Below, piece after piece: positions 47,347 to 57,586 of a stretch of 64,000 nucleotides of DNA; the first letter of the stretch is position 1, and each line of letters begins with the position of its first letter. A model generated the notes under the pieces. It did not search any database. It was given only the letters and a program-made list of their open reading frames with translations, and was not told the origin of the DNA. The stretch is from Buddleja alternifolia (taxonomy: Eukaryota > Streptophyta > Magnoliopsida > Lamiales > Scrophulariaceae): positions 46,498,423-46,562,422 of the forward strand of contig CM033394.1 of the NCBI GenBank assembly GCA_019426215.1. The letters are read 5' to 3'. The translations under genes were made by a program, and so were the position numbers.

Positions 47347-47646
47347 AGTATTAAAATTCTTCAAGTTAGCAGTGCGTCTTATTAGGCTTTTTGCGAGAAA
47401 TATTTCATTCGATTCCCACGGTAAGAAGAAGGAAAGGAGGTATAATTGTATGGCTAAAAAAACCACTTAAGGTTGGCTTTCATGAATGTTAAATTAAAGA
47501 AACATTGACATCCTGAATTTGATGATGTTGGGATTCCACCATGTTCCAAAGTATGTTCAAAACCTTTGCAAATCCTTAGATTGTAGGAGTAGACGTGGTG
47601 ATGTTGATATGGACCGGGTTCAATGAAGCCAGTATATTAAACATTA

Positions 47647-48242
47647 TGTTGGGAAAGAGTGCCAATATGACAATGACACTGGCGCAACGCGGAAGCGATA
47701 TAATTCTTTTCCCCACTAACTGGATAAAAATGGGACCACACCAACGATAGTACGATAGAAAGAAATAGAATAAACAAGACAAGAGTTTTTACGTGGAAAA
47801 CCAAAATCGGGAAAAACCACGGGACCGAAGTCGAAAACCTCCACTATATCAATAATGGGCTTACACAATTTCTCCCTAAACTAATTAGGAGATACACCAA
47901 ATCTTCAAGGGAATATCCCTTGGATTACAAATACATCAAGTTTAGAAACTTGGAATTGTAGAAAAAAATAGAACACTCCTCTAAATCTTATTTTTCTTCT
48001 CCCAATTTTTCCCTCCTTTTTTTCTCTCTTTCTCTCTATTTCTCTCTCTATCTCTCGTTGATGGTGTGTAGAGAATGGCAAAGAGAGCCTCTATTTATAG
48101 GGAAAATGCATGACAATTTTCAACACTTATTATGTCATGTCATATGTCATTTACCCCTTTTTATTTTCAAAGAAAGTGGCTGCAAGTTTTTTAACAAAAC
48201 CAGCCACCTTTATATGGCCACCCACATGGGTGGGACCCAACA
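47647..48242 (-). repeat. 3' LTR of the young Copia element (left on plus strand)
   Basis: 596 bases bounded by inverted TGTTGGG/CCCAACA. It carries a long CT-rich stretch (about 47993-48055), AT-rich on the sense strand. Confidence 0.95.
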
Positions 48243-48257
48243 ATTCTCCCCTCCAAC

Positions 48258-51200
48258 TCATGTGGGGGGCACAACCAAGTCTGCTTTGCTTTTACAGACT
48301 TCAAGTTTTTCCCTTGGCAAAGACTTCGTGAGCATATTTGCGCCATTATCATCCGTATGCACTTTATCTAGCTGTATCAACTTTTTGTCAAGAACATCCC
48401 TTATCCAATGGTATCTCACTTCTATTTGTTTGGACCTTGAGTGGAAAGTCGAATTTTTACTCAAGTAAATCGCGCTTTGACTGTCGCAGTAGAGCCGGTA
48501 CTTTTCCTGCTTCAAGTCCAACTCCTCTAGAAACTTCCTTAACCACAACACCTCTTTACATGCTTCAGTCACAGCAATGTACTCGGCCTCTGTTGTGGAT
48601 AATGCCACACATTTTTGAAGTTTCGACTGCCAAGAAATAGCTCCCCCTGCAAAGGTAATCAAGTATCCGGATGTGGACTTCCTGGAATCAATGTCTCCAA
48701 CCATGTCTGCATCTGTGTACCCCTCTAAAATAGTTTGGCCACCACCAAACCTTAGACACAATCTCGAAGTGCCTCTCAGATACCGCATTATCCATTTCAC
48801 TGTTTCCCAGTGATCCTTGCCAGGGTTAGATAGATAGCGACTAACTACGCCAACTGCATGAGCAATATCGGGTCTAGTACAAACCGTAGCATACATCAAA
48901 CTGCTAACTGTAGAAGCATATGGTATCTTCTTCATCTCTTGTTTATCTTCCTCACTTGTGGGGCATTGTGCGGAGCTGAGTTTGAAATGACCCGCAAGTG
49001 GAGTACTAACCGCTTTAGATTTACTCATGTTGAATCTTTCAAGAACTTTCTCAATGTACTGTTCTTGAGATAACCAGAGCTTCTTGTCATCTCTATCCCT
49101 AGAGATTTTCATTCCAAGGATCTGCTTAGCCGGACCCAAGTCTTTCATCGCAAAATACTTTCCAAGTTCTTTCTTCAGCTTCTCAATCTTGCTGGCATCA
49201 TGACCTACAATCAGCATGTCATCAACGTATAACAGTAGAATGATAAAATCTCCATCTGAGAATTTCTTAAAGAATACGCAGTGATCTGAGCTGGTCCTCG
49301 TGTAGTCATGGTCTGTCATGAATGAGTCAAATTTCTTGTACCATTGTCTGGGGGCTTTCTTTAGACCGTACAAGCTTTTCTTCAACCTGCACACCAGGTT
49401 TTCTTTTCCTTTGACTCTGAACTCTTCCGGCTGCTCCATGTAGATTTCTTCATCTAGATCTCCATGAAGAAATGCGGTCTTCACATCAAGTTGTTCAATC
49501 TCCAGACTGAGACTGGCAGCGATCCCAAGAACAACTCTGATCGAAGACATCTTCACCACTGGTGAGAAAATTTCTTCAAAATCAACACCCTTTTTCTGAT
49601 TGAAACCCTTCACAACCAGCCTTGCTTTATATCTGGGTTGTGAGCTATGTTCCACATTTTTCAACTTGTACACCCACTTATTTTTTAGTGTTCTCTTGCC
49701 TTTGGGCAGCTTCACCAAGTCATAGGTGTGATTTTCTTGTAAGGATTTCATCTCCTCTTTCATGGCCTCCATCCACATATCTCTCTGATCATGTGATATG
49801 GCCTCTGGGTAACTCTCTGGTTCTCCCCCATCAGTGAGCATCACATACTCATCTGGATTATATCTGGTCGAAGGACGTGTTTGTCTGGTTGACCTTCTAA
49901 CCCTCGCCTTCGGTGGCAGAACTGGATCATCAGTCTGTATAGGTGGCACCTGATCATCAACTGGCTCATCATCAGTTATATCATTCTGCTCGTCTTGTAC
50001 ATCTCCCCCGTGATCCCGAGTTGTACGTGAAAGAACTGGATCTAAGTCATCAGGAACTTCCTGAGAAGATTCTTTCCTCTCGCTCTGTTTTGTATCATCA
50101 GATGTTTGTTCCTCAAGAAACACAACATCTCTGCTTCTGATAACTTTCCTGTTCAACGGGTGCCAAAGTCTGTAACCAAACTTTTTATGTCCATAGCCCA
50201 AGAAGGTACATGGTTTGGTTTTGTCATCAAGCTTAGATCTTTCATCTTTTGGAATATGAACAAACGCCCTGCAGCCAAACACTCTCAAGTGTTTGTAGGA
50301 AACATCTTTCCCTGACCAAACTCTGTCTGGAATGTCACCATCCAAAGGAGCTGATGGAGAAAGGTTGATCAAGTCAACTGCAGTCCTCATTGCTTCACCC
50401 CAAAAGGATTTGGACAATTTTGAGTGTGATAACATACATTTGATCCGCTCACAAATTGTCCTGTTCATCCTCTCCGCCACACCATTGTGTTGTGGAGTTT
50501 TTGGAACACTCTTCTCAAGCCTGATACCATGGTCACGACAATGCTGTTCAAATGGACCCTGGTATTCGCCACCGTTGTCTGAACGAATACACTTCAGCTT
50601 CCTTCCGGTTTCTCTTTCAATTTTTGTTTGAAAATGCTTAAAGACTGTTATAACCTGGTCTTTAGATTTCAAAGCAAAACACCAGACCTTTCTTGAGAAA
50701 TCATCAATGAATGTGACAAAATACACTGCATCACCAAGTGTTTTGTCTTTCATATAACATACATCAGTATGCACCAAATCCAGAGGATGTGATTTTCTGG
50801 ACGGATAAAAGCTCTTGAACGCAACTCTGTGTTGTTTTCCTGCTAAACAATCAACACAAGTTTGTAGCTCTATCCCACTAACGTCAGGTAGGAGTTTCTT
50901 CTTAGCCAAAAGTTGCATGCCTTTTTGGCTCAAGTGTCCAAGTCTTTTATGCCATAGCTCAATGGAGGAATTATTGACTGCTGCATTTACCTTTCCATTG
51001 GATAATTTTGCTTGCATCAGGTAGAGTGAGTTTTTTTTCTTACCCTTTGCAGTAATTAGAGAACCTTTGGTGAGCTTCCATTTTCCTTCACCAAAGTGAC
51101 GGACATAGCTGTCATCGTCTAGCTTGCCAGTGGAAATAATGTTGAGCCGAATGTCAGGAATATGTCTGACATCTCTCAGAATGAGTCTGCATCCTGTGTC

Positions 51201-51419
51201 AGTTTCCAAGTTAATGTTCCCCATGCCGATAACCTCTGTCACACCATGATTGGCCATTCTGACTCTGCCAAAGTTACCACTCGTGTACGATGTGAACATA
51301 TCCCTATGTGGGGTGATATGATATGAGGCTCCTGAATCAATGATCCAATCTGTTTCTTGGCATGATGAACTGACACATGTATCATCACAGATAATGACAA
51401 CATCACCATCAGTTGCCAC
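48258..51419 (-). CDS. Copia pol polyprotein (protease end, integrase, RT, RNase H), gag lost
   Basis: The 1053-codon frame starts close to the protease: the catalytic DSGAS is at residues 28-32. The integrase zinc motif (WHKRLGH ... CVDC) lies near 155-195. The catalytic core holds HTDVCY, SDNGGEYQG and TPQHNGVAERMNRT in about 215-325. RT includes NKWVYKLK, DVKTAFLHGDLDEEIYMEQ, LKKSLYGLKKAPRQWY and the catalytic YVDD at 731-734. RNase H shows YTDADMVGD, STSGYLITFAGGAISWQS and STTEAEYIA, and the frame closes shortly before the polypurine tract. No stop breaks these domains. In vivo it needs gag fused upstream, which this copy cannot supply, so it is annotated as element-encoded and probably unable to act alone. 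Confidence 0.93.
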   Translation of the reverse strand: MATDGDVVIICDDTCVSSSCQETDWIIDSGASYHITPHRDMFTSYTSGNFGRVRMANHGVTEVIGMGNINLETDTGCRLILRDVRHIPDIRLNIISTGKLDDDSYVRHFGEGKWKLTKGSLITAKGKKKNSLYLMQAKLSNGKVNAAVNNSSIELWHKRLGHLSQKGMQLLAKKKLLPDVSGIELQTCVDCLAGKQHRVAFKSFYPSRKSHPLDLVHTDVCYMKDKTLGDAVYFVTFIDDFSRKVWCFALKSKDQVITVFKHFQTKIERETGRKLKCIRSDNGGEYQGPFEQHCRDHGIRLEKSVPKTPQHNGVAERMNRTICERIKCMLSHSKLSKSFWGEAMRTAVDLINLSPSAPLDGDIPDRVWSGKDVSYKHLRVFGCRAFVHIPKDERSKLDDKTKPCTFLGYGHKKFGYRLWHPLNRKVIRSRDVVFLEEQTSDDTKQSERKESSQEVPDDLDPVLSRTTRDHGGDVQDEQNDITDDEPVDDQVPPIQTDDPVLPPKARVRRSTRQTRPSTRYNPDEYVMLTDGGEPESYPEAISHDQRDMWMEAMKEEMKSLQENHTYDLVKLPKGKRTLKNKWVYKLKNVEHSSQPRYKARLVVKGFNQKKGVDFEEIFSPVVKMSSIRVVLGIAASLSLEIEQLDVKTAFLHGDLDEEIYMEQPEEFRVKGKENLVCRLKKSLYGLKKAPRQWYKKFDSFMTDHDYTRTSSDHCVFFKKFSDGDFIILLLYVDDMLIVGHDASKIEKLKKELGKYFAMKDLGPAKQILGMKISRDRDDKKLWLSQEQYIEKVLERFNMSKSKAVSTPLAGHFKLSSAQCPTSEEDKQEMKKIPYASTVSSLMYATVCTRPDIAHAVGVVSRYLSNPGKDHWETVKWIMRYLRGTSRLCLRFGGGQTILEGYTDADMVGDIDSRKSTSGYLITFAGGAISWQSKLQKCVALSTTEAEYIAVTEACKEVLWLRKFLEELDLKQEKYRLYCDSQSAIYLSKNSTFHSRSKQIEVRYHWIRDVLDKKLIQLDKVHTDDNGANMLTKSLPREKLEVCKSKADLVVPPT

Positions 51420-51494
51420 AGCTGTGGTGTCTTTGTCATCTTTCTTGTTTCATCAGTTGCCACAGCTGTGGTGTCTTTGTCATCTTTCTTGTTT
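51407..51494. repeat. 44-bp tandem duplication at the gag-pol junction
   Basis: CATCAGTTGCCACAGCTGTG...TTCTTGTTT occurs at 51407-51450 and again at 51451-51494 without a visible difference. On the minus strand it places three in-frame TGA codons between gag and pol. 44 is not a multiple of three. Confidence 0.95.
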
Positions 51495-51944
51495 CATTAT
51501 TTCCATTCTTTTGACTTCATCACCAAGAGGTATCTTCATGTTGATGGATTGATTTATTAAGCCCTGGTAAGCATTAAGATGCTCCGCCATGCTGGCGCCC
51601 TCTATGTACCTTAGCCGGACAATTTTTCTGATAACAGAAGCTTTGTTTAAGGCATTTTTCCTCTCAAACATAGCCTCTATATTTTTCCATAGAACATCAA
51701 CCTTTTCCTCATTTGCAAAGTGATGGAAGATACTGTGTTCGAGAAAACGTCGGATAAACCCGACTGTCTTTCTGTGCAAGATGGTCCACTCATCTGCACT
51801 CATATCGTTTGGTTTAGATTTATCTCCCTGCAAGGGCAAGTACAAATCCTTGCAATAGAGAAGATCTAACATACTCGGTTTCCAGATTGAGTAGTTCGAT
51901 CCGTTCAGTTTGAACATCCCACCAATAGATGATGACTCCTCCAT
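51480..51944 (-). pseudogene. Copia gag, truncated
   Basis: A 154-codon frame begins MEESSSIGGMFKLNGSNYSI with the usual LNGSNY-W motif and contains FERKNALNKASVIRKI and the EHLNAYQGLINQ stretch. It then passes from DEVKRMEIMKQER directly to a stop. The second half of gag, including the CCHC zinc knuckle, is missing, so an internal deletion is inferred. Confidence 0.88.
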
Positions 51945-51972
51945 TTTTAATCCGTTACCTCAAATCTGAATG

Positions 51973-51986
51973 TGGCTCTGATACCA
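51973..51986 (-). other. Primer-binding site of the young Copia element
   Basis: TGGTATCAGAGCCA on the minus strand, two bases inside the 5' LTR, complements the 3' end of initiator Met tRNA. Confidence 0.92.
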
Positions 51987-51988
51987 GT

Positions 51989-52575
51989 TGTTGGGAAAGA
52001 GTGCCAATATGACAATGACACCGGCGCAACGCGAAATCGATATAATTCTTTTTCCCACTAACTGGATAAAAATGGGACCACACCAACGATAGTACGATAG
52101 AAAGAAATAGAATAAACAAGACAAGAGTTTTTACGTGGAAAACCCAAATCGAGAAAAACCACAGGACCGAAGTCGAAAACCTCCACTATATCAATAATGG
52201 GCTTACACAATTTCTCCCTAAACTAATTAGGAGATACACCAAATCTTCAAGGGAATATCCCTTGGATTACAAATACATCAAGTTTAGAAACTTGGAATTG
52301 TAGAAAAAAAATAGAACACTCCTCTCAATCTTATTTTTCTTCTCCCAATTTTTCCCTCCTTTTTTTCTCTCTTTCTCTCACTATCTCTCGTTGATGGTGT
52401 GTAGAGAATGTCAAAGAGAGCCTCTATTTATAGGGAAAATGCATGACAATTTTCAACACTTATTATGTCATGCCATATGTCATTTGCCCCTTTTTATTTT
52501 CAAAGAAAGTGGCTGCAAGTTTTTCAACAAAACCAGCCACCTTTATATGGCCACCCACATGGGTGGGACCCAACA
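51989..52575 (-). repeat. 5' LTR of the young Copia element (right on plus strand)
   Basis: 587 bases, same borders as the other LTR. Differences are scattered single bases and a short CT-repeat length change. Confidence 0.95.
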
Positions 52576-52580
52576 CATTA

Positions 52581-53229
52581 TTGGATCCAGAGACAGGACG
52601 ATAAAAGTGCCATAATCGTCACTTGTATCCAATGGTGGTGAATGGACCAACTCCATTGAACTCGGTTCATCGTAAAATTTTCCGAACAAACATGGTCATA
52701 AATGATATTACAAGATGTTAGATTTAATCAACACGACCCCAAGTTCAATGCTCAAATTGGATATAAATTTTTACGACAATCCCTAAACATTATTGTAATA
52801 TGTATAGGGAGTTGTGCGTAGGTATGAGTTACTCTTTTTGTTATATGTTATTATCTTTATATGGAATGGTAAGCGGGTTGTCCAGTGAGCAAGTTATGTC
52901 TCTAATAAATGAAATTGAGATTGTGTTTCGTTTGAGAATTGTCCATTATGTTGTTACAAGCTCTTAGGTTCAATATTTTGGGGATTTAAACGGCTTAGTT
53001 GGCTTGAGTGGCACTCGAGTCTTGACTTTTTTTGGTTTGAGGACATGAATTTAGTGTTTTGTTTTGAATGTTTAAGGGATATATCCAAGTAGCTACCAAA
53101 GTGGTGTTCGAGTTCTGACTTCTCATTAATTGGTCGACATGACTTAGCGTATTTTGAAGTCTTGGGTTGAGAAGATGCTTTAGGTTGTTCAAATGGGTCA
53201 ACATGATGAATGTATCGTACTTTATGTAT
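52581..53229. other. Spacer between two LTR elements
   Basis: No recognised gene. A minus-strand frame of 119 codons at 52954-53313 runs into the next LTR and is not credible as a host gene. Confidence 0.45.
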
Positions 53230-53234
53230 CACAA

Positions 53235-53717
53235 TGTTGAAGATATAAGGCGTGTGGGCTTGTCCAACAGGATTTAGAATGAAGCTAATGCACCAAGCCC
53301 AAAACCCACACATTCCAGCCCATCCAACCTGCTACTATTCAGAGTCAACTTGTAGTTGACTAATTCTCCAGGGGCTCTTTTGCAACATATATATATATAT
53401 ATATATAATTAACAAGCCCCAAATCGGTTCCAATATTCAGATTTTTCTCTCTCACACAACTCAAGTTTTAGAATATTTTTCTCTCTCTAAAAGCAACGTT
53501 CTCTGCTACTGATTAATGGTTTAGAGCTTGAATAGAGTTTGTAACTCTTCCTTTATTCTTTAGTTTATTAGAGTTCTCGATATCGTGATAAGAGTTTTAG
53601 TTCTTTTAATAATAGTTAGGGTTCATTTTTCCCTTTCGATTCTTGTTGTTTTATTCAAACTTGGTTTGTAATATTCTTTAATATCTTCAATAAAATGAGC
53701 TCTTTCATTTTTTAACA
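53235..53717 (+). repeat. 5' LTR of the LARD-like element
   Basis: 483 bases with an AT microsatellite near 53388. CAATAAAATGAGCTC near the end is a polyadenylation-type signal. Confidence 0.95.
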
Positions 53718-53731
53718 TGGTATCAGAGCCG
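53718..53731 (+). other. Primer-binding site of the LARD-like element
   Basis: TGGTATCAGAGCCG follows the 5' LTR directly and complements initiator Met tRNA. Confidence 0.93.
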
Positions 53732-55547
53732 TAAGGTTCTGATTCCTCCATGGTTTTTTTCAATTTTTTTGAATATTTTACCGATTGTTGTTGAAGTTTT
53801 GGGTTATTTTTTAAGTTTTCGGATAGTTTCTCTTAAAGGATCCTGAGAGTTCTTGATTTCGACGACTTTCTTGTTGTTTTTCAAGGGTTTTCTTGAAATT
53901 TCAGTGTCTGTATAAAGACTACGGAGGATTTTTGGAGTTTCAGCAATTTTGTGAAATTTCTGTGGTTAGTTTGTGTTCCGACGATTCTTGAAGATTTTGG
54001 CGATCTTCTTGATATTTTTCGGTAGTATTCTTGAATTTTCCGACGGGTTCCTGGCGATGTAGTGTTCTATTTGAACCGTCCGCGAGTCTCCGTTGTTGCT
54101 TCTGTTGTATACGTTTTCTGGCATAGACGACACCGTGGTGCTACCTATTTGGTGTTCTAGTCTCCCTTACGGATCTCCCTTTTCTATGTTTTTATTTGGT
54201 GAAAAACATAGAGGTATCATTCCTTTAGTTTCTTGCATATCTAGAATTATTTACTGCCTTGCTGGTAGTATTTTTTGCTATCTCTTGTGTTCTTGCGGGT
54301 AAATCTGATATGATTTACAGGTTCAGTTTGATGCTATTTCAGATATATCGATGTTATTTTGTTTCTAATTGTTAGTGGATATCCTGGTTTATAACCGCTT
54401 ATGTGTGGTTCTCCATCTTTATTGTCCATCTTGCACTGATTGGTGTTTGCGGTCGTTGATCTATACAGGTTGTCGAGAATCTTTATCCTCGTATTCTTGT
54501 TTTTCTCGTGCGGCAGGGGATAATCGGATTGTTTCGCCTTGATTGCTGCCTTGACTATTAGTTTCTATGGTTTATTTTGCACACAGATTTTTGATCAAAG
54601 TCGTTCCTTTTTATCGGCTCTTGCTTTGAATCTTTTCTAAATCAGGTGGTTTTGACCCTGATCTCCTCTTATTTCAGGATTTTCACCGTGATAAGACGCT
54701 GGGTCGTTCTTGACATGTCATTGGGTCGATTATTCTTCGCTGAGATGCTGTTTTTTTGCTTCCGCTTCTGTTTCCCGAATTCTATTACTCTTACTTTTTT
54801 TGCTGTGTTTTTTTTTACAACAAAAAAAAACACCGCGGTAAATTGGCTAAGATCCTTCGTTTATCTCTGTTTATAGATCTGGTTTCGTCGATCTGTGAGT
54901 CGACCTTTTTTTGGTAGATATATATGTTAAAATCAACCCTTTTATGCTTTAGTTTGCATTACATGAACTTGTTTGTGTCTTCTTGCTCATCGTCTCCCTT
55001 AGGTTTAGTGCCTGCAGATATGCTTTTGTTGATTGCTCAATTTATCGTATTCTTGATACATTGTTACATCTTCTCTGACAGGGGGGGACATTATGTTTGT
55101 CCCTCGTATATGGTTATTTTTTAGTTATGGTTCTCTTGCTACTCATTCGTTTTTTCTAGTTCAATCTTAAAATGGATATTCCAACTCTTGTTCATATTAT
55201 CTTGTTAGTCTTCAGTGTCTCGCTGATTTTCTATTTCCTCATGATATTATACCATTTTTGAGAACATGGCTGAGTTTGCCTATGGCTATTGAGTTTATGT
55301 CTTCGTTCACCAAATTGGCTTTATGTCTTCAAAGCAAGCTCTTTCCTATGTGTTCTGTTCTCCTTTTTTCCCGTGAAATCTTGCTTCCGCTTTGCTCATA
55401 TTCTTGGATTGTTCTTAAATTTCCTGCTGAATTTTTGAATATTCTCATGTTTGTGATGTTACATGACAATAGTACGATGTTATGTTCTTTACTGTATGTC
55501 TCTGATTTGCTCGCTTTTTTGTCTCATTATGTGGGATTGTTTATTCC

Positions 55548-57083
55548 GTGTTTTTTTACGACAAAAAATACAGTGATAAAGTGGCTAATCCTCTTGGCTA
55601 TTTACTTTTCCTTATTCGAGTTGTGCCTCGACGTGTTGGTTATATTGATATCATTCGTGATACTTTAATGACATGTTTGGTTCGATTGTTTTGGCTTGTT
55701 GTTGTATGCTATGATTTAGCTACTTTGCTTTTGAAGTCGAGTTATGTTCTTTTTGGGTACTTGTTCATTTTCAGTTCAATCTTATACGAACAGTTTAAAA
55801 GTATCTCTTTTGCATTCTATGCAAATTTTATGTGCCTGGTCTGTTCCTTGACTTGCTTCAAGTTACATTTTTCGTATTATACTCAAGCAATGACAATTCA
55901 TAGTTCTTTTTCTCCTTATCTGCTGCACTCTTTGGGTCAGGGGGAAAATATCATGTGTATCTCATATGTTATGCTCTATTCTATCTTTTCTAGAGTGCTT
56001 ATTCAGTTCCTTATGAATATTTTCTTGTTTCGGATATTACATGGTTGTGATATGATGTTAAGTACTCGTTTATGTGTTAATGCATTCTATGTGTTGTGTT
56101 ATCTCATTCTGTGCTCAATGTATCAAGTGTTATATTGGTTTTCTGTAAGCATATCTGATTTGCATATTGATTTATGCTTCTCTTTAGTTCGATATATGTG
56201 TCGGCATGTTTGTGACTTTCTTGATTTATTGTCACGTTGTATGGAATTAATTATTCCATATCTTGGTTTATTCTCGGTGAGTATTGTTGATGTTACTGAC
56301 CATATTTGGTTCAGATTTGATGCGACATGTTTGTTGCGTTTTGCGGTTGCTTATTATCTGTTTCATCCTTCGATTTATATATGGTGGATGGTGGATTTAT
56401 CTTTTGTGGATTCTATCCGTGTCGATTCATTGTATGTTTCTATGTTTCGAATTATATTCGGTGGGATTTCGCTTGTTGTTCTGTCCATATTTGGTCAGAT
56501 TGATGTGACATGTGTCACTTTGTCAGTTGCATGTGTAGCTGATTTTGGTAGTACTTTTATGAGTACTCTTGTTTTGGATCTTGTAATTTTTCTGTGGGTT
56601 CCGGTGTTTGGATTCAAATGCGGTAATTGCGATCCTTGTTGTAGCTTATATGGTCCTATTTTTATTTCGTGGGTTCAGTGTTTGTCTGATTCAAATACGA
56701 GATATGCGACCTTATTTGCTTGTTTGTGGCTCATTTTGTTGTTTCGTGGGTTCGGTTTATACCGATTCAAATGCGGACTTGTGGCCATCGTTTCTTGTTC
56801 TCGATCTTGTTATTTTATCCTTAGGTTCAGTTTTTTTAATGTTCAATTTTTGGATATTGCGATCGTTTACATATCTGTTCTTTTATGTCATTTCACTATT
56901 TTTAGTGTTTGGCTATGGTTTGGTATGGTTGAGTGTTTGTCCTTTTATGGTGACACTTTACCCCTTTTTGGGTTATCCCCTTTTGATTTTGTGCCTTTGT
57001 CTTTTGCAGGTCTATTCTTTCAAGTTCAAGGTTCAATCTCATGGTACGTTTCTGGCTCGTATTTGCATGTTCACTCCCCATGA
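55548..57083 (+). other. 511-codon open frame inside the LARD-like element
   Basis: The frame is open for 1.5 kb and very rich in Phe, Leu, Val, Ser and Cys. It resembles no domain I know. Other plus-strand frames are open nearby as well (55258-55668 and 56608-57102). The plus strand is T-rich and A-poor, which removes stop codons by chance, so a real protein is doubtful. It starts inside a repeated phrase (TTTTTTTACGACAAAAAATAC, close to 54806-54860). Confidence 0.4.
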
Positions 57084-57096
57084 GCTTGAGGGGGGG
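57082..57096 (+). other. Polypurine tract of the LARD-like element
   Basis: GAGCTTGAGGGGGG stands directly before the 3' LTR. Confidence 0.85.
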
Positions 57097-57581
57097 TGTT
57101 GAAGATATAAGGCGTGTGGGCTTGTCCAACAGGATTTAGAATGAAGCCAATGCACCAAGCCCAAAACCCACACATTCCAGCCCATCCAACCTGCTACTAT
57201 TCAGAGTCAACTTGTAGTTGACTAATTCTCCAGGGGCTCTTTTGCAACATATATATATATATATATATATAATTAACAAGCCCCAAATCGGTTCCAATAT
57301 TCAAATTTCTCTCTCTCACACAACTCAAGGTTCAGAATATTTTTCTCTCTCTAAAAGCAACGTTCTCTGCTACTGATTAATGGTTTAGAGCTTGAATAGA
57401 GTTTGTAACTCTTCCTTTATTTTTTAGTTTATTAGAGTTCTTGATATCGTGATAAGAGTTTTAGTTCTTTTAATAATAGTTAGGGTTCATTTTTCCCTTT
57501 CGATTCTTGTTGTTTTATTCAAACTTGATTTGTAATATTCTTTAATATCTTCAATAAAATGAGCTCTTTCATTTTTTAACA
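57097..57581 (+). repeat. 3' LTR of the LARD-like element
   Basis: 485 bases, near-identical to the 5' LTR and followed by CACAA. Confidence 0.95.
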
Positions 57582-57586
57582 CACAA

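Larger units (their letters stand above)
47647..52575 (-). mobile_element. Young Tnt1-like Copia LTR retrotransposon
   Basis: LTRs at 47647-48242 and 51989-52575 begin TGTTGGG and end CCCAACA and differ at only about 2-3% of positions by eye. The target duplication CATTA lies at 47642-47646 and 52576-52580. The minus-strand primer-binding site lies at 51986-51973 and the polypurine tract at 48255-48243. Pol is open over 1053 codons; gag is shortened. Confidence 0.97.
53235..57581 (+). mobile_element. LARD-like LTR element without gag-pol
   Basis: LTRs at 53235-53717 and 57097-57581 begin TGTTGAAGATATAAGG and end TTTTTAACA and differ by about nine substitutions plus AT-run length. The target duplication CACAA lies at 53230-53234 and 57582-57586. 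The primer-binding site and polypurine tract are intact. The 3.4-kb interior has no gag, protease, integrase or RT motif on either strand, so it must rely on enzymes from another element. Confidence 0.93.

Noticed and set aside
49622..51024. Plus-strand frames inside the young Copia element
   Set aside because: Antisense shadows of the pol frame.
52954..53313. 119-codon minus-strand frame between the two LTR elements
   Set aside because: It runs into the LARD LTR and shows no recognisable domain.
55548..57083. 511-codon frame as a new host gene
   Set aside because: It lies wholly between the LTRs of a mobile element, has no recognisable domain, and neighbouring frames are open too because the strand is T-rich and A-poor. 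It is kept only as an observation.
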